From NCBI RefSeq assembly GCF_000372525.1, contig NZ_AQUR01000094.1, forward strand, positions 1-64,000: DNA of 64,000 nt. Reading direction: 5' to 3'. The position numbers were made by a program, and so were the translations under genes. Below, one piece after another: positions 36,976 through 46,020 of the stretch. The notes under the pieces were generated by a model. It was not told the origin of the DNA. It was given only the letters and a program-made list of their open reading frames with translations, and made no database searches. The DNA is from Cupriavidus neocaledonicus. Lineage in GTDB: Bacteria; Pseudomonadota; Gammaproteobacteria; Burkholderiales; Burkholderiaceae. Position 1 is the first letter of the stretch; each line of letters begins with the position of its first letter.

Positions 36976-38612
36976 GCGGCCTCCCGCGTGCCGGCCACGA
37001 CGTTGCGCGGGGGCGATGCCACCCGCGCGGCCACGGCTTGCCGGCGGCCCGTGATCCATGCCGCGGCACCCAGCCCCACGCCCAGCGCCAGCGACACCAG
37101 GTCGAAGCCGGCCACGGCGGCCGGGCCGCGCCCCTGCAGCAGGGTCACGCCCAGGTGCGAGCCGGTGGTCAGCGCATTGAGCAGCGGGATGGCGCCGAAC
37201 AACGCCGCCCCCGCCCACAGCTGCGCACACCACATGCCGCGCGTGGGCCGGCACAGCGCCAGCAGCGCGCACGCGGCCCAGGCGATGAAGAACCAGCGGA
37301 TCTCGGCCTCGGGCCGCTGCGCCATCGCCACCGGCAACAGCCGGTTGGCCCAGAAGTAGCTGGCAAAGGCCACCGGCAGGCCGGCGATGGCGCCGATATT
37401 GAGCGCCTCGACCAGGCGCAGCCCGACCCCCGGCCGTCCCCGCGCCGCGATCGCCTTGGCCTGTTGCTGGCGCGTGCGCACCGCCCACAGGATGGCGCCG
37501 GTGGCGACCATGGCGGCACCCGCCAGCCCGCACAGGAAGAACAGCGCGCGCAGGCCGGGGGGCGCAAAGCTGGCGATATGCAGGCCGGCCATGACGCTGC
37601 GCGTCAGTTCGGCGGCGGACTTGTCTTCGGCATACGCGCCCCGCAGGGCGCCGCTGGCACCCGCGAATTCGAGCGCGGGCGGATCGTGCGAGAGCGTGGC
37701 GGGCTCGGCGCGGGACAGGGTCACGCCCGCATTGGCATCGCCCGGCAGGTGCACCACGATGCGGCGCACCTGCCCGCCCTGCCAGTCGTGCTCGGCCTGC
37801 GCCATCATGTCCGGCACGCTCGCCAACGGCGCGGCCGTGCCCGCGGCCTTGGGCGGCAGCGGGCGCAGCCGGGTCTGCGCCTGAAACGCGCGCAGGTCGC
37901 CGCCGTATGCCGCCTCGACGCCCCACGGCATGTACATGAACAGCAGCGTGACCAGCCCGGTATAGGTGATCATCAGGTGGAACGGCAGCGGCAGCACCGC
38001 CAGCGCGTTGTGCGCGTCGAGCCAGGAACGCTGGCCCTTGCCGCGCCGGAACGTAAAGAAATCGGCAAAGATGCGGCGATGGGTGATCACGCCGCTGACG
38101 ATCGCCACCAGCATGAACATGGCGCAGAAGCCCGCGATCCAGCGCGCCCACTTGGCCGGCATGTAATGCAGGTCGAAGTGCAGCCGGTAGAGGAACTCAC
38201 CGCCGCGGGTCTCGCGCGCGGCCTGCAGCGGCGCGCCGGTGGCCGGATCGAGCAGGCGCGTGTCGGAGCGGCGCGGCTTGCCGTCGGCATCGCGCGGTGC
38301 CTGTCCCGGCTTGTAGGTCCACAGCACATGGACCGCGTCGCGCCGCGCATCCGGCAGCGTGATGAACCAGCGCAGCGCGTCGGGTGCCTCGCGCTCGAGA
38401 TAGCGCAACGCCTGCTGCGCCATCTGCGCGGCCGGAATCTGCGCGCCATCGGCCGGCGCGGTGCGATGCAGCTCCGGCCGCATCCACAGCGAAATCTCTT
38501 CCTTGTAGTAGCTGGCGGTGCCGCCGCAGAACATCAGGAACAACACCCAGCACACCAGCAGGCCGCTCCAGGTATGGAGCCAGGCCATCGACTGCCTGAA
38601 TCCCGCGCGCAT
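36972..38612 (-). CDS. PepSY-domain iron-uptake membrane protein
   Basis: This 546-residue protein has an N-terminal membrane anchor (LHTWSGLLVCWVLFLMFCGGTASYY). A periplasmic PepSY region follows (RGGEFLYRLHFDLHYMP), then further transmembrane segments including FHLMITYTGLVTLLFMYMPWG. The family (PiuB-like) is thought to reduce or process ferric siderophores at the inner membrane. It forms an overlapping unit with DUF3649 upstream and DUF3325 downstream, behind a Fur-box promoter. A TonB-dependent receptor gene, the usual partner, is missing here. Confidence 0.88.
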   Translation of the reverse strand: MRAGFRQSMAWLHTWSGLLVCWVLFLMFCGGTASYYKEEISLWMRPELHRTAPADGAQIPAAQMAQQALRYLEREAPDALRWFITLPDARRDAVHVLWTYKPGQAPRDADGKPRRSDTRLLDPATGAPLQAARETRGGEFLYRLHFDLHYMPAKWARWIAGFCAMFMLVAIVSGVITHRRIFADFFTFRRGKGQRSWLDAHNALAVLPLPFHLMITYTGLVTLLFMYMPWGVEAAYGGDLRAFQAQTRLRPLPPKAAGTAAPLASVPDMMAQAEHDWQGGQVRRIVVHLPGDANAGVTLSRAEPATLSHDPPALEFAGASGALRGAYAEDKSAAELTRSVMAGLHIASFAPPGLRALFFLCGLAGAAMVATGAILWAVRTRQQQAKAIAARGRPGVGLRLVEALNIGAIAGLPVAFASYFWANRLLPVAMAQRPEAEIRWFFIAWAACALLALCRPTRGMWCAQLWAGAALFGAIPLLNALTTGSHLGVTLLQGRGPAAVAGFDLVSLALGVGLGAAAWITGRRQAVAARVASPPRNVVAGTREAA

Positions 38613-38941
38613 CACGCCCCCCGCCCGAGCGCCAGCATGGCCGATAGCAGCGCGGCCTGCAGCGCCAGGCCCGCCCACGCGCGCCAGGCGCTGCGCGCCG
38701 CGAACACCCATACCGCCGCGCCGGCATAGATGGCGAACGACAGCAGCGTCGCCGTGGTCACGGCATCGTGCCGCGCCATCGGCAGATGGCGCGCCAGCAC
38801 CGCGGTGGCCAGCGCGGCCAGCGCATAACCGCCGGCAATGGCGGCGACGGCGCGCGCGCCCACGCCAGCGCGATAGCGCCACCCCCCGCCTGCAGCGCCT
38901 TGCTCACGCCGGCACCCGCAGCGCCGCGCGCGCCGCGGCAT
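38612..38941 (-). CDS. DUF3649 membrane protein
   Basis: The body (AVAAIAGGYALAALATAVLARHLP, FAIYAGAAVWVFAARSAWRAW) is a clear DUF3649 protein, the small partner of PepSY proteins in iron loci. The ATG at 38941 gives 109 residues but an Arg/Cys-rich N-terminus that looks unnatural. In another frame a GTG near 38904 would give SKALQAG, a more natural beginning, and would join the body if the G6 run (38882-38887) had one extra G. So a frameshift or base-call error at that run is possible. Its stop overlaps the PepSY start. Confidence 0.68.
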   Translation of the reverse strand: MPRRARRCGCRREQGAAGGGWRYRAGVGARAVAAIAGGYALAALATAVLARHLPMARHDAVTTATLLSFAIYAGAAVWVFAARSAWRAWAGLALQAALLSAMLALGRGA

Positions 38942-39026
38942 TACCAGCGCGAGCAGCGTGGCTGAGACAACAAGGATGGCAAGCGGGGACGGCGGGCATG
39001 GCGGGATGAGAACAGGGAAAGACCAC

Positions 39027-39057
39027 AAATGATAACAATTCGCATTTCCGAGCTCAA
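39027..39057 (-). promoter_or_regulatory. Fur-box promoter of the DUF3649-PepSY-DUF3325 operon
   Basis: On the minus strand -35 TTGAGC (39052-39057) and -10 TATCAT (39029-39034) are 17 bp apart. A 21-bp Fur-like site, AAATGC...TCATTT (39027-39047), covers the -10 and spacer. Start near 39021 leaves an 80-nt leader. Confidence 0.72.
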
Positions 39058-39241
39058 GGCAATCCCCGACCGGCACAAGGCGAGCGCCCGATCACATTAT
39101 CAATTTTTTTGAACAACACTGACAATGGACGTCGAGAGAAAGCCTCACGGTGTTCGTTATAGTTCTGCACATGGCAGCGCGACACAAACAAACAGAGCTG
39201 CTACAGACAATCAACAATTTTGAATCGTTTAGGAGAAGATC

Positions 39242-39940
39242 ATGTCGAAAGCCAAGCTTGAAGTCCTGACCCCGCGCAACAGCCAGCTGATCATCATCGA
39301 CCACCAGCCGCAGATGGCTTTCGGGGTCCAGTCGATGGACCGCCAGACCATGAAGAACAACGTGATCGGGCTGGCCAAGGCGGCGCGGGTGTTCGACGTG
39401 CCGACCACCATCACCACCGTCGAGAGCGATTCGTTCTCCGGCTACACCTACCCCGAATTGCTGGACGTGTTTCCCGGCAAGCAGACCCTCGAGCGCACCT
39501 CGATGAATTCCTGGGACGACCAGAAGGTGCGCGATGCCCTGCAGGCCGCCGGCCGCAAGAAGGTGGTGGTGGCGGGGCTGTGGACCGAAGTCTGCAACAC
39601 CACCTTCGCGCTGAGCGCGATGCTGGAAGGCGACTACGAGATCTACATGGTCGCCGACGCCTCGGGCGGCACCAGCAAGGAAGCGCACGACTACGCCATG
39701 CAGCGCATGATCCAGGCTGGCGTGGTGCCGGTGACGTGGCAGCAGGTCCTGCTGGAGTGGCAGCGCGACTGGAAGAACCGCGACACCTATGACGCCGTCA
39801 CGGGCATCGCCAAGGAACACTCGGGCGCCTACGGCATGGGCATCGACTACGCCTACACCATGGTGCACAAGGCCGCGCAACGCACCGCCACGCCGCACGC
39901 ATCGATCGCCCCGGTCCACGCCCCGGTGACCGAGCGCTGA
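39242..39940 (+). CDS. Isochorismatase-family hydrolase (YcaC-like)
   Basis: This 232-residue cysteine hydrolase has Asp20 (IIIDHQPQM) and catalytic Cys118 (GLWTEVCNTTFA). The family hydrolyses amides, carbamates or enol ethers. FGVQSMDRQTMKNN and ASGGTSKEAHDYAMQR place it in the YcaC-like group, which often turns up near oxidoreductases and small-molecule catabolism. An AGGAGAAG ribosome site fixes the ATG. It is followed by a tiny membrane ORF. The leader (39058-39241) contains AT-rich sequence but no site I can name. Confidence 0.88.
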   Translation: MSKAKLEVLTPRNSQLIIIDHQPQMAFGVQSMDRQTMKNNVIGLAKAARVFDVPTTITTVESDSFSGYTYPELLDVFPGKQTLERTSMNSWDDQKVRDALQAAGRKKVVVAGLWTEVCNTTFALSAMLEGDYEIYMVADASGGTSKEAHDYAMQRMIQAGVVPVTWQQVLLEWQRDWKNRDTYDAVTGIAKEHSGAYGMGIDYAYTMVHKAAQRTATPHASIAPVHAPVTER

Positions 39941-39974
39941 TCCGCGCCGCCAGCCCCTGACAGGAGACCCCATC

Positions 39975-40085
39975 ATGAACTTAAGCCGAAGCCTCGCCCA
40001 TGGCGCGCTGCTGCTCGGAGGCTGGCTGGCAATCGGCACCTCGAGCCTGGCCGCCGCGGCCATCGTCGCGCAGACGCTTGCGTGA
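39975..40085 (+). CDS. Small predicted membrane or exported peptide
   Basis: ATG at 39975, preceded by CAGGAGACCCCATC, opens a 36-codon ORF. The product starts MNLSRSLAHGALLLGGWLA and continues with SSLAAAAIVAQTLA, i.e. one positively charged start and one hydrophobic segment. It lies 34 bp after the hydrolase gene and ends 6 bp before the convergent LysR gene. It may be a real small protein or the signal-peptide remnant of a deleted exported protein. No family is recognised. Confidence 0.5.
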   Translation: MNLSRSLAHGALLLGGWLAIGTSSLAAAAIVAQTLA

Positions 40086-40091
40086 GCAGCG

Positions 40092-41045
40092 CTACGCTGC
40101 CGGCAAGACGCCGCCACCGCGATCCTGCTGGCGCTGGCGCGCGAACATCGACATATGCCGGCCGATATGGTCGAGCAGTTCGAGCGCTGCCGCGGGCAGG
40201 GGCCGCCCGGCCTTCACCAGCAGCCGGGCCTGCGTGCCCAGAAACAAGGGATGGTCCAGCGGCACCACCGCCAGCGTGCCCGCCGCGATCTCGCGGTACG
40301 CGGCGAATTCGCCGATCAGCGTCATGTACTGGTCGTAGGCGACGAACTGCTTCAGCGCGGTCAGCGAGTTGCTGACCAGCGTCGCGCGGATCGAGACGTT
40401 CTCGGCGAACTCGACCATGCGCAAGGCATGGCCGACGCCAAACGATGCCGGCATCATGGCGAGCGGATAGGCCTGCAGGTCGGCGACGCTGGCCGCGCCG
40501 CCGCGCAGCGCCAGCGGGTGGTCGGGCCTGACCAGCAGCACCACCGGCTGCGCCGCGCTCGCGCGGTATTCGATGCGCGGGTGCGGCGGCGGGTTGTAGG
40601 CCAGGCCAATATGCGCGCGGCTTTCCGCCACTTCCTCCAGCACGCCATCGACCGCCAGGATGTCCATGCGGATATCGAGGCGCGGATAGCGCGCACAGAA
40701 CCGTGCCAGCACCTCGTTGACGAGCAGGTCGACGTAGCCCTCGCTCAGGACCAGCCTGACCTCGCCTTGCTGCAAGCCCTGCAGCGCGTGCAACTGGTCT
40801 TCCAGCTTCTCCTGGTGCGAGCGGTAGCCGCGCCAGAATTCCAGCAGGTGCGCCGCCGCGGCGGTGGGCCGCAGCCCGCGTGGCTCGCGCTCGAACAGCA
40901 GCGCGCCCAGTTCTTCCTCCAGTAACCGGATCTGCCGCGTGATGACCGAGGGTGAGGTGTTCAGGCTGTCCGCCGCGCCGCGGATGGTGCCGTGCGCCAG
41001 CACTTCACGGAAGTATCGCAGCCGCTGCTGATTGATCTCTCGCAT
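40092..41045 (-). CDS. LysR-family regulator
   Basis: This 317-residue protein has the helix-turn-helix in [32 protein letters not shown] (residues 12-43) and a type-2 periplasmic-binding effector domain. It is divergent from the MFS-creatininase-RidA genes and is their probable regulator. The ATG at 41045 is chosen because upstream codons are not LysR-like. The C-terminal extension after [13 protein letters not shown] is unconserved. Confidence 0.88.
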   Translation of the reverse strand: MREINQQRLRYFREVLAHGTIRGAADSLNTSPSVITRQIRLLEEELGALLFEREPRGLRPTAAAAHLLEFWRGYRSHQEKLEDQLHALQGLQQGEVRLVLSEGYVDLLVNEVLARFCARYPRLDIRMDILAVDGVLEEVAESRAHIGLAYNPPPHPRIEYRASAAQPVVLLVRPDHPLALRGGAASVADLQAYPLAMMPASFGVGHALRMVEFAENVSIRATLVSNSLTALKQFVAYDQYMTLIGEFAAYREIAAGTLAVVPLDHPLFLGTQARLLVKAGRPLPAAALELLDHIGRHMSMFARQRQQDRGGGVLPAA

Positions 41046-41280
41046 GTCGAACGCCTGTTCCGCCGTGTTTCCGCAGCGGTAACGATACCCGAACGCGCTT
41101 CGCCTTGCTTGCCATGGGCAGCGTGGGCCACCTGGACCGGTGCGTTGCCCGGAACAGAACGAAGTGTGGCCCGAGTTGCTGTTTGCCAGCCCGCCCGCGG
41201 CTGCCACGATTCAGCACATGAGGGACACGACCAGGCCCCACCGAGCCCACCGGGCCGCAATCACACCGGAGACAGCGAGC

Positions 41281-42567
41281 ATGCTAGCCATCCCTACCGC
41301 GGGCGCCATGGAAGGCGCTTCCAGCCTCTACAGCCGCATTAACTGGCGCCTGTTGCCATTCCTGCTGGTCTGCTACCTGTTCGCCTACCTGGACCGGGTC
41401 AACGTTGGCTTTGCCAAGCTGCAGATGCAAAGCGACCTGGGCTTTTCCGACGCGGCCTACGGCGTGGGCGCAGGGATCTTCTTCGTGGGCTATGTGCTGT
41501 TCGAACTGCCGAGCAACCTGATGCTGCCGCGGGTCGGGGCCCGCAAGACCTTCAGCCGGATCCTGGTGCTGTGGGGGCTGACCTCGGCCTGCATGGTGTT
41601 CGTGCGCGACGTGCCGACGTTCTACGCGTTGCGCTTCCTGCTCGGCGTGTTCGAGGCCGGCTTCGCGCCAGGCATGATCTATTACCTGTCATGCTGGTAC
41701 GGGCCGCAACGCATGGCCCGGGCCATCGCCATCGTGTTCCTGGCCGGGCCGATCGGCGGCATCGTCGGCGGGCCGGTGTCGGCGTGGCTGATGACCGCGC
41801 TGGCGGGCTATGGCGGACTGGCGGGCTGGCAATGGATGTTCCTGATCGAGGGCCTGCCCTGCGTGCTGCTCGGCATGCTGGCGCTGTCGCTGGTGCCCGA
41901 CCGCCCGGCGCAGGCGAGCTGGCTCAGCGACGCCGAACGGCGCCTGCTGGAAGCCGAACTGGGGCCGGTTGCCGCGCACAAGCATGGCTTCGGCGCCGTG
42001 GCCCGCGACCCGCGCGTCTATGTGCTGGCGCTGGCCTACTTCTGCATCATCGCGGCGATCTACGCCATCAGCTTCTGGCTGCCGACCATGATCAAGGCGC
42101 AGGGCGTGGACGATACCGTGCGGCTCGGCTGGTATGCGGCCATCCCCTATGTAGCGGCGGCGTTCGGCATGTATTACATGGGCCGCAAGTCCGACCGCTC
42201 GGGCGAGCGGTGCCTGCACTGCGCGCTGCCGGCACTGGCGGCAGCCATGCTGCTGGCGGCCTCGGTGCTGGCCGACGGCAACCTGGTGGCGACGCTGGTA
42301 CTGCTGACGCTCGCCACCATGGGACTGTGGATGGCGTACACCGTGTTCTGGGCCATGCCGGCCGAATACATCCAGGGCCCGGCGGCGGCGGGCGGCATTG
42401 CGCTGATCAACACCATCGGCCTGTCGGGCGGCTTCTGGGGACCGGCCACCATCGGCTGGACCAAGACCGCGACCGGCAACCTCCATCTCGGCATGCTGAT
42501 GATGGCCACGCTGCCGCTGCTGGCGGCCATCATCATCCTGTGCAACAAGCTGCCCGCGCGCCGCTGA
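41281..42567 (+). CDS. MFS transporter, ACS type
   Basis: This 428-residue protein has twelve hydrophobic segments and the ACS signature LFAYLDRVNVGFAKLQM in helix 1 and GIFFVGYVLFELPSN in helix 2. It would import an organic anion by proton symport. It is followed 50 bp later by the creatininase gene, so the substrate is probably a nitrogen-containing carboxylate. The ATG at 41281 follows CCGGAGACAGCGAGC; earlier ATGs add an unstructured polar stretch. Confidence 0.87.
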   Translation: MLAIPTAGAMEGASSLYSRINWRLLPFLLVCYLFAYLDRVNVGFAKLQMQSDLGFSDAAYGVGAGIFFVGYVLFELPSNLMLPRVGARKTFSRILVLWGLTSACMVFVRDVPTFYALRFLLGVFEAGFAPGMIYYLSCWYGPQRMARAIAIVFLAGPIGGIVGGPVSAWLMTALAGYGGLAGWQWMFLIEGLPCVLLGMLALSLVPDRPAQASWLSDAERRLLEAELGPVAAHKHGFGAVARDPRVYVLALAYFCIIAAIYAISFWLPTMIKAQGVDDTVRLGWYAAIPYVAAAFGMYYMGRKSDRSGERCLHCALPALAAAMLLAASVLADGNLVATLVLLTLATMGLWMAYTVFWAMPAEYIQGPAAAGGIALINTIGLSGGFWGPATIGWTKTATGNLHLGMLMMATLPLLAAIIILCNKLPARR

Positions 42568-42617
42568 TGCGGCGTCGCGCCGGCGTGACGCCGACCATCA
42601 CCCACCAAGGAGCTCCC

Positions 42618-43367
42618 GTGCAACTTCATCTTTCAACCTGGGCGGAGATCGAGCAGTACCTGGCCCGCAGCCGTACCATCGTGATCCCCATCGGCTCGAA
42701 CGAACAACATGGGCCGACCGGTCTGCTCGGCACCGACTGGCTGTGCCCGCAAATCATTGCCGGCGAGGCGGAGAAGCAGGCCGATATCCTGGTGGCGCCG
42801 ACCTTCAATATCGGCATGGCGCAGCATCACCTGGCATTCGCCGGGACGATTTCGCTGCGTCCGTCGACCTTCATCGCCGCGATCGGCGACTGGGTACGCT
42901 CGCTGGCGGGGCATGGCTTCGAGAAGCTGCTGTTCCTGAACGGCCATGGCGGCAACGTTGCCTCGATCGACGCGGCCTTCTCCGAACTCTACGCCGAAGC
43001 CAGCTTCGCCAGGCGCCGCGCCGGCTTTGCGCTGAAGCTGTGCAACTGGTGGGACTTGCCTGGCGTGGGCGAGCTGGCGCGCGACCAGTTCCCGAGCGGC
43101 CACGGCTCGCACGCCACGCCTTCCGAAATCGCGATCACCCAGTGGGCCTTTCCGGATGCGCGCAAGCATGCCGACTATGCGCCACGGATCGCCCCCAGCG
43201 GCCCCATCCGCGAGGCGCTGGACTTCCGCGCGCGCTACCCGGACGGCCGCATCGGCTCGGACCCCGGACTGGCCACGGCCGAGAAAGGTGCCGCGCTGGT
43301 CCGGCTGGCGGCGCAGAGCCTGGTCCGGGAACTGGACGCGTTCAGCCGCGAACCGATGCCGGACTGA
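42618..43367 (+). CDS. Creatininase-family amidohydrolase
   Basis: This 249-residue protein has the metal ligands of creatininase: Glu29 and His31 (SNEQHGPTG), Asp40 (LGTDW), His110 (LNGHGGN) and Glu170 (HATPSE). The family opens cyclic amides or hydrolyses formamides with two metals. A GTG start at 42618 follows AAGGAGCTCCC. Neighbours (MFS importer, RidA, isochorismatase-like hydrolase) suggest breakdown of a cyclic amide or imide. The exact substrate cannot be told. Confidence 0.87.
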   Translation: MQLHLSTWAEIEQYLARSRTIVIPIGSNEQHGPTGLLGTDWLCPQIIAGEAEKQADILVAPTFNIGMAQHHLAFAGTISLRPSTFIAAIGDWVRSLAGHGFEKLLFLNGHGGNVASIDAAFSELYAEASFARRRAGFALKLCNWWDLPGVGELARDQFPSGHGSHATPSEIAITQWAFPDARKHADYAPRIAPSGPIREALDFRARYPDGRIGSDPGLATAEKGAALVRLAAQSLVRELDAFSREPMPD

Positions 43368-43582
43368 TGTCGCCGCGACGTGGATGGCTGGCCGGGGCCG
43401 GGACTGATTACGCCATGTATCAAGTCCTGTTCCGGCCGATGGCTTTATCGCGTGCAGGCGGCCCCATAGAGTCTGTGGTGTGAGCACGGCTGCCGGTCCG
43501 ACATGCACCTGCCGCCGTCTCCGATGCCACCGCCGGCACTCGCCGTGCCGTTTGCGACACCACCTTTGGATGGGGAGCCACC

Positions 43583-44047
43583 ATGTCTGTCCAGCAACGA
43601 CTCGCGGCGCGCGGCCTGGCGCTGCCGCAACCGCCTCGACCTTTAGGCAGCTATACCGCGGTCAGCCAGGCCGGCGACTTGCTGTTCATTTCCGGGCAAC
43701 TGCCGCTGCAGGACGGCAAGGTGATCTGGCAGGGCCAGGTCGGCAAGGACCTGAGCGTCGACGAGGGCCGGCGCGCCGCCGAACTGGCCGCGCTCAACGT
43801 GCTGGCGCAGATCGACGCGCACCTGGGCGGCTTTGCGCGGCTCGACCACCTCGTGCGGGTCGACGGCCACATTGCCAGCGCGCCCGGGTGGTTCGCACAA
43901 CCGGCGGTGCTCGACGCCGCGTCGGAGCTGTTCCGCGACGTGCTGGGCGACAAGGCCGGCCACGCCCGCACCATCTCTTCGCACTTCCAGCAGCCGGGCA
44001 ACGCGGCCGTGATCCTGGTGGTCATCGCCCAGCTCCGGCCGGCATGA
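43583..44047 (+). CDS. RidA/YjgF-family protein
   Basis: This 154-residue protein of the RidA fold (PRPLGSYTAVSQAGDLLFISGQLP, VRVDGHIASAPGW, HARTISS) is the longer YjgF type. RidA enzymes deaminate reactive enamines or imines, which protects PLP enzymes or completes a catabolic step. The ATG follows GGGGAGCCACC. It ends 31 bp from a convergent LysR gene. Grouping with amidohydrolases recalls the Rut pyrimidine pathway, where RutC (RidA) and RutB (isochorismatase-like) co-occur, but the other Rut genes are absent. Confidence 0.87.
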   Translation: MSVQQRLAARGLALPQPPRPLGSYTAVSQAGDLLFISGQLPLQDGKVIWQGQVGKDLSVDEGRRAAELAALNVLAQIDAHLGGFARLDHLVRVDGHIASAPGWFAQPAVLDAASELFRDVLGDKAGHARTISSHFQQPGNAAVILVVIAQLRPA

Positions 44048-44077
44048 GCGCACCCTGCGCGCGCAGCGTGCCGCCCG

Positions 44078-44989
44078 CTACGTCGAAAACTTGTCGAGCA
44101 GGAAGTCAACGAATACCCGGACCCGGCGCGTGACATGGCGCGCCGACGGGTATAGCAGCACGAACGGACGCGCGCTGCCGCCGTATTCGCGCAGCACCTC
44201 CACCAGCGTGCCGTCGCGCAGGTCCTGTTCCACCACGAAACGATAGGTCTGGAACAGGCCGGCACCCGCGCGCACCAGCGTGGCGCCGCCAAGGATGTCC
44301 TCCGACGCCGTGTACGAGCCGGTCGTCACGATATCGGTCTCGTTGCCATCGACCCGAAGTGTCCAGGGAATCCTGCGCCCGCTGCTGGGGCGCTCGAACT
44401 GGATGCACTCATGCCGCAACAGATCCTCCGGCGTTTGCGGCGTGCCGGCCTGGCGCAGGTAGGCGGGCGTCGCCACCACGACCAGCTCGGCGTCCTCGAG
44501 CTTGCGCGCGATCAGGTTCGAGTCATCCGGCGCGCGCCCGCGCACGCACAGGTCATAGGTGTCGTCGGCGAAATCCACATTGCGGTTGCTGATGTGCACA
44601 TCGATCTGGACCTCCGGATACCGGGCCCGGAATGCCGGCAGCACCGGCAACACGCGATAGTGTGCATACGGCGTCGGCAGGCTGATGCGCAGCCGTCCGG
44701 CCGGCGTCGCGTGCTGGCCGCCGATCTGACGTTCGGCATCGACCAGCTGCGCCAGCGCGGCACGGCTCTGCTCGAAGTACAGGCGGCCTTCGTCGGTCAG
44801 GCGGATCTGCCGCGTGGTGCGCACGAACAGCCGCACGCCCAGCCGCTCTTCCAGCCTTTGCACGGTACGACTGACCGCGGGCGGCGTCACGCCGGCGGCG
44901 ACCGCGGCCGCGGTAAAGCTGCCCAGTTCCGCGGCCAGGCAAAACAGCTCGATGCTGCCGAGCTGGAGGTCATCGAATTGGCGTTTCAT
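44078..44989 (-). CDS. LysR-family regulator
   Basis: This 303-residue protein has the winged helix FCLAAELGSFTAAAVAAGVTPPAVSRTVQRLEERLG (from residue 16). Its effector domain resembles the CrgA/DsdC-like branch (RGRAPDDSNLIARKL, HECIQFERPSSGRRIPW). It is divergent from the SDR gene (45221), which is its likely target. The ATG at 44989 excludes a short unconserved upstream extension. The 231-bp intergenic region shows no operator I can define. Confidence 0.9.
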   Translation of the reverse strand: MKRQFDDLQLGSIELFCLAAELGSFTAAAVAAGVTPPAVSRTVQRLEERLGVRLFVRTTRQIRLTDEGRLYFEQSRAALAQLVDAERQIGGQHATPAGRLRISLPTPYAHYRVLPVLPAFRARYPEVQIDVHISNRNVDFADDTYDLCVRGRAPDDSNLIARKLEDAELVVVATPAYLRQAGTPQTPEDLLRHECIQFERPSSGRRIPWTLRVDGNETDIVTTGSYTASEDILGGATLVRAGAGLFQTYRFVVEQDLRDGTLVEVLREYGGSARPFVLLYPSARHVTRRVRVFVDFLLDKFST

Positions 44990-45220
44990 CGCTTTCCCTG
45001 CTGGTGACGGACATCGCCCGGTATCCACGGCAGTCGCCATCATAGGTTCGCGCCCCGCCGAAGTCGACTGACGCGCCCGTGCATTAGTACGCGCCGCGCA
45101 TAACTGTTTGTCCGGCCGGTGCCTTCGTAAGCCCGGCCCGAGCCCCTAGATTGGAACCCATCGGCGCCGCGGGCCCGATCGGCACGCAAGCCGGACCCCA
45201 CCTACATCGAGGTAAGAAAC

Positions 45221-45931
45221 ATGAGTGCAGCACAGAAAGTTGTCGTCATCACGGGCGCTTCGCAAGGCATCGGCGCGGAACTGGTCAAGGCCTTCCGCGA
45301 GCGGGGCGATCGCGTCGTCGCCACGGCGCGCAGCATCCGGTCATCCGACGACCAGGACCTCCTGGCCGTCGCCGGAGACCTGGCCGACCCGGCCACCGCG
45401 CGCCGCGTCATCGCCGAGGGCGTGGCCAGGTTCGGCCGGATCGATACGCTCGTCAACAACGCCGGCATCTTCGTTGCCAAGCCGTTCACCAGCTATACCG
45501 ACGAAGACTATGCGGCGGTCACCGGCATCAACCTGGCGGGCTTCTTCCATATCACGCAGCTGGCCATCGCCGAGATGGAAAAACGGCGCAGCGGCCACGT
45601 GGTCAGCATCACCACCAGCCTGGTCGACCATGCGCTCAGCGGGGTGCCGTCGGTACTGGCATCGCTGACCAAGGGCGGCCTGAATGCGGCCACCCGGTCG
45701 CTGGCGATCGAGTACGCCAGGACCGGCATCCGCGCCAATGCGGTTTCGCCCGGCATCATCAAGTCGCCGATGCACCCGCCCGAAACTCACGCGGCCCTGG
45801 GCGCGCTGCACCCGCTGGGCCATATGGGCGAGATGCGCGATATCGTCGACGCCGTGCTGTACCTGGATTCGGCGCCATTCGTGACCGGCGAGATCCTGCA
45901 CGTCGACGGCGGGCAGAGCGCCGGCCATTGA
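45221..45931 (+). CDS. Short-chain dehydrogenase/reductase lacking the canonical Tyr
   Basis: This 236-residue Rossmann protein has the cofactor motif TGASQGIG (11-18), NNAG (79-82) and the structural serine Ser133. The Y-x3-K catalytic pair should be Tyr147/Lys151, but position 147 is Ala (SVLASLTKGG); Lys151 is present. SPGIIKSPMH and HVDGGQSAGH are standard late motifs. Either chemistry is altered or another residue supplies the proton. A ribosome site AGGTAAGAAAC precedes the ATG. It is controlled probably by the divergent LysR. Confidence 0.87.
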   Translation: MSAAQKVVVITGASQGIGAELVKAFRERGDRVVATARSIRSSDDQDLLAVAGDLADPATARRVIAEGVARFGRIDTLVNNAGIFVAKPFTSYTDEDYAAVTGINLAGFFHITQLAIAEMEKRRSGHVVSITTSLVDHALSGVPSVLASLTKGGLNAATRSLAIEYARTGIRANAVSPGIIKSPMHPPETHAALGALHPLGHMGEMRDIVDAVLYLDSAPFVTGEILHVDGGQSAGH

Positions 45932-45988
45932 CCACGCGGCATGCGACCGCGGCAGCCCCGGGCTGCTGCGGTCATGACATGCAGAATG

Positions 45989-46015
45989 GGGGCTGCCTCG
46001 CGATGAGGCAGCCCC
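45989..46015. terminator. Bidirectional hairpin between SDR and ohr genes
   Basis: A perfect 11-bp stem, GGGGCTGCCTC with GAGGCAGCCCC around GCGAT, lies between two convergent genes. A second inverted repeat (GACCGC...GCGGTC, about 45947-45973) precedes it. T-runs are weak on both sides. Confidence 0.6.
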
Positions 46016-46020
46016 TTGCT

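Noticed and set aside
34772..37069. 765-codon open frame antisense to the hybrid kinase
   Set aside because: Shadow of a kinase whose conserved H, N, G and D boxes are all readable on the plus strand.
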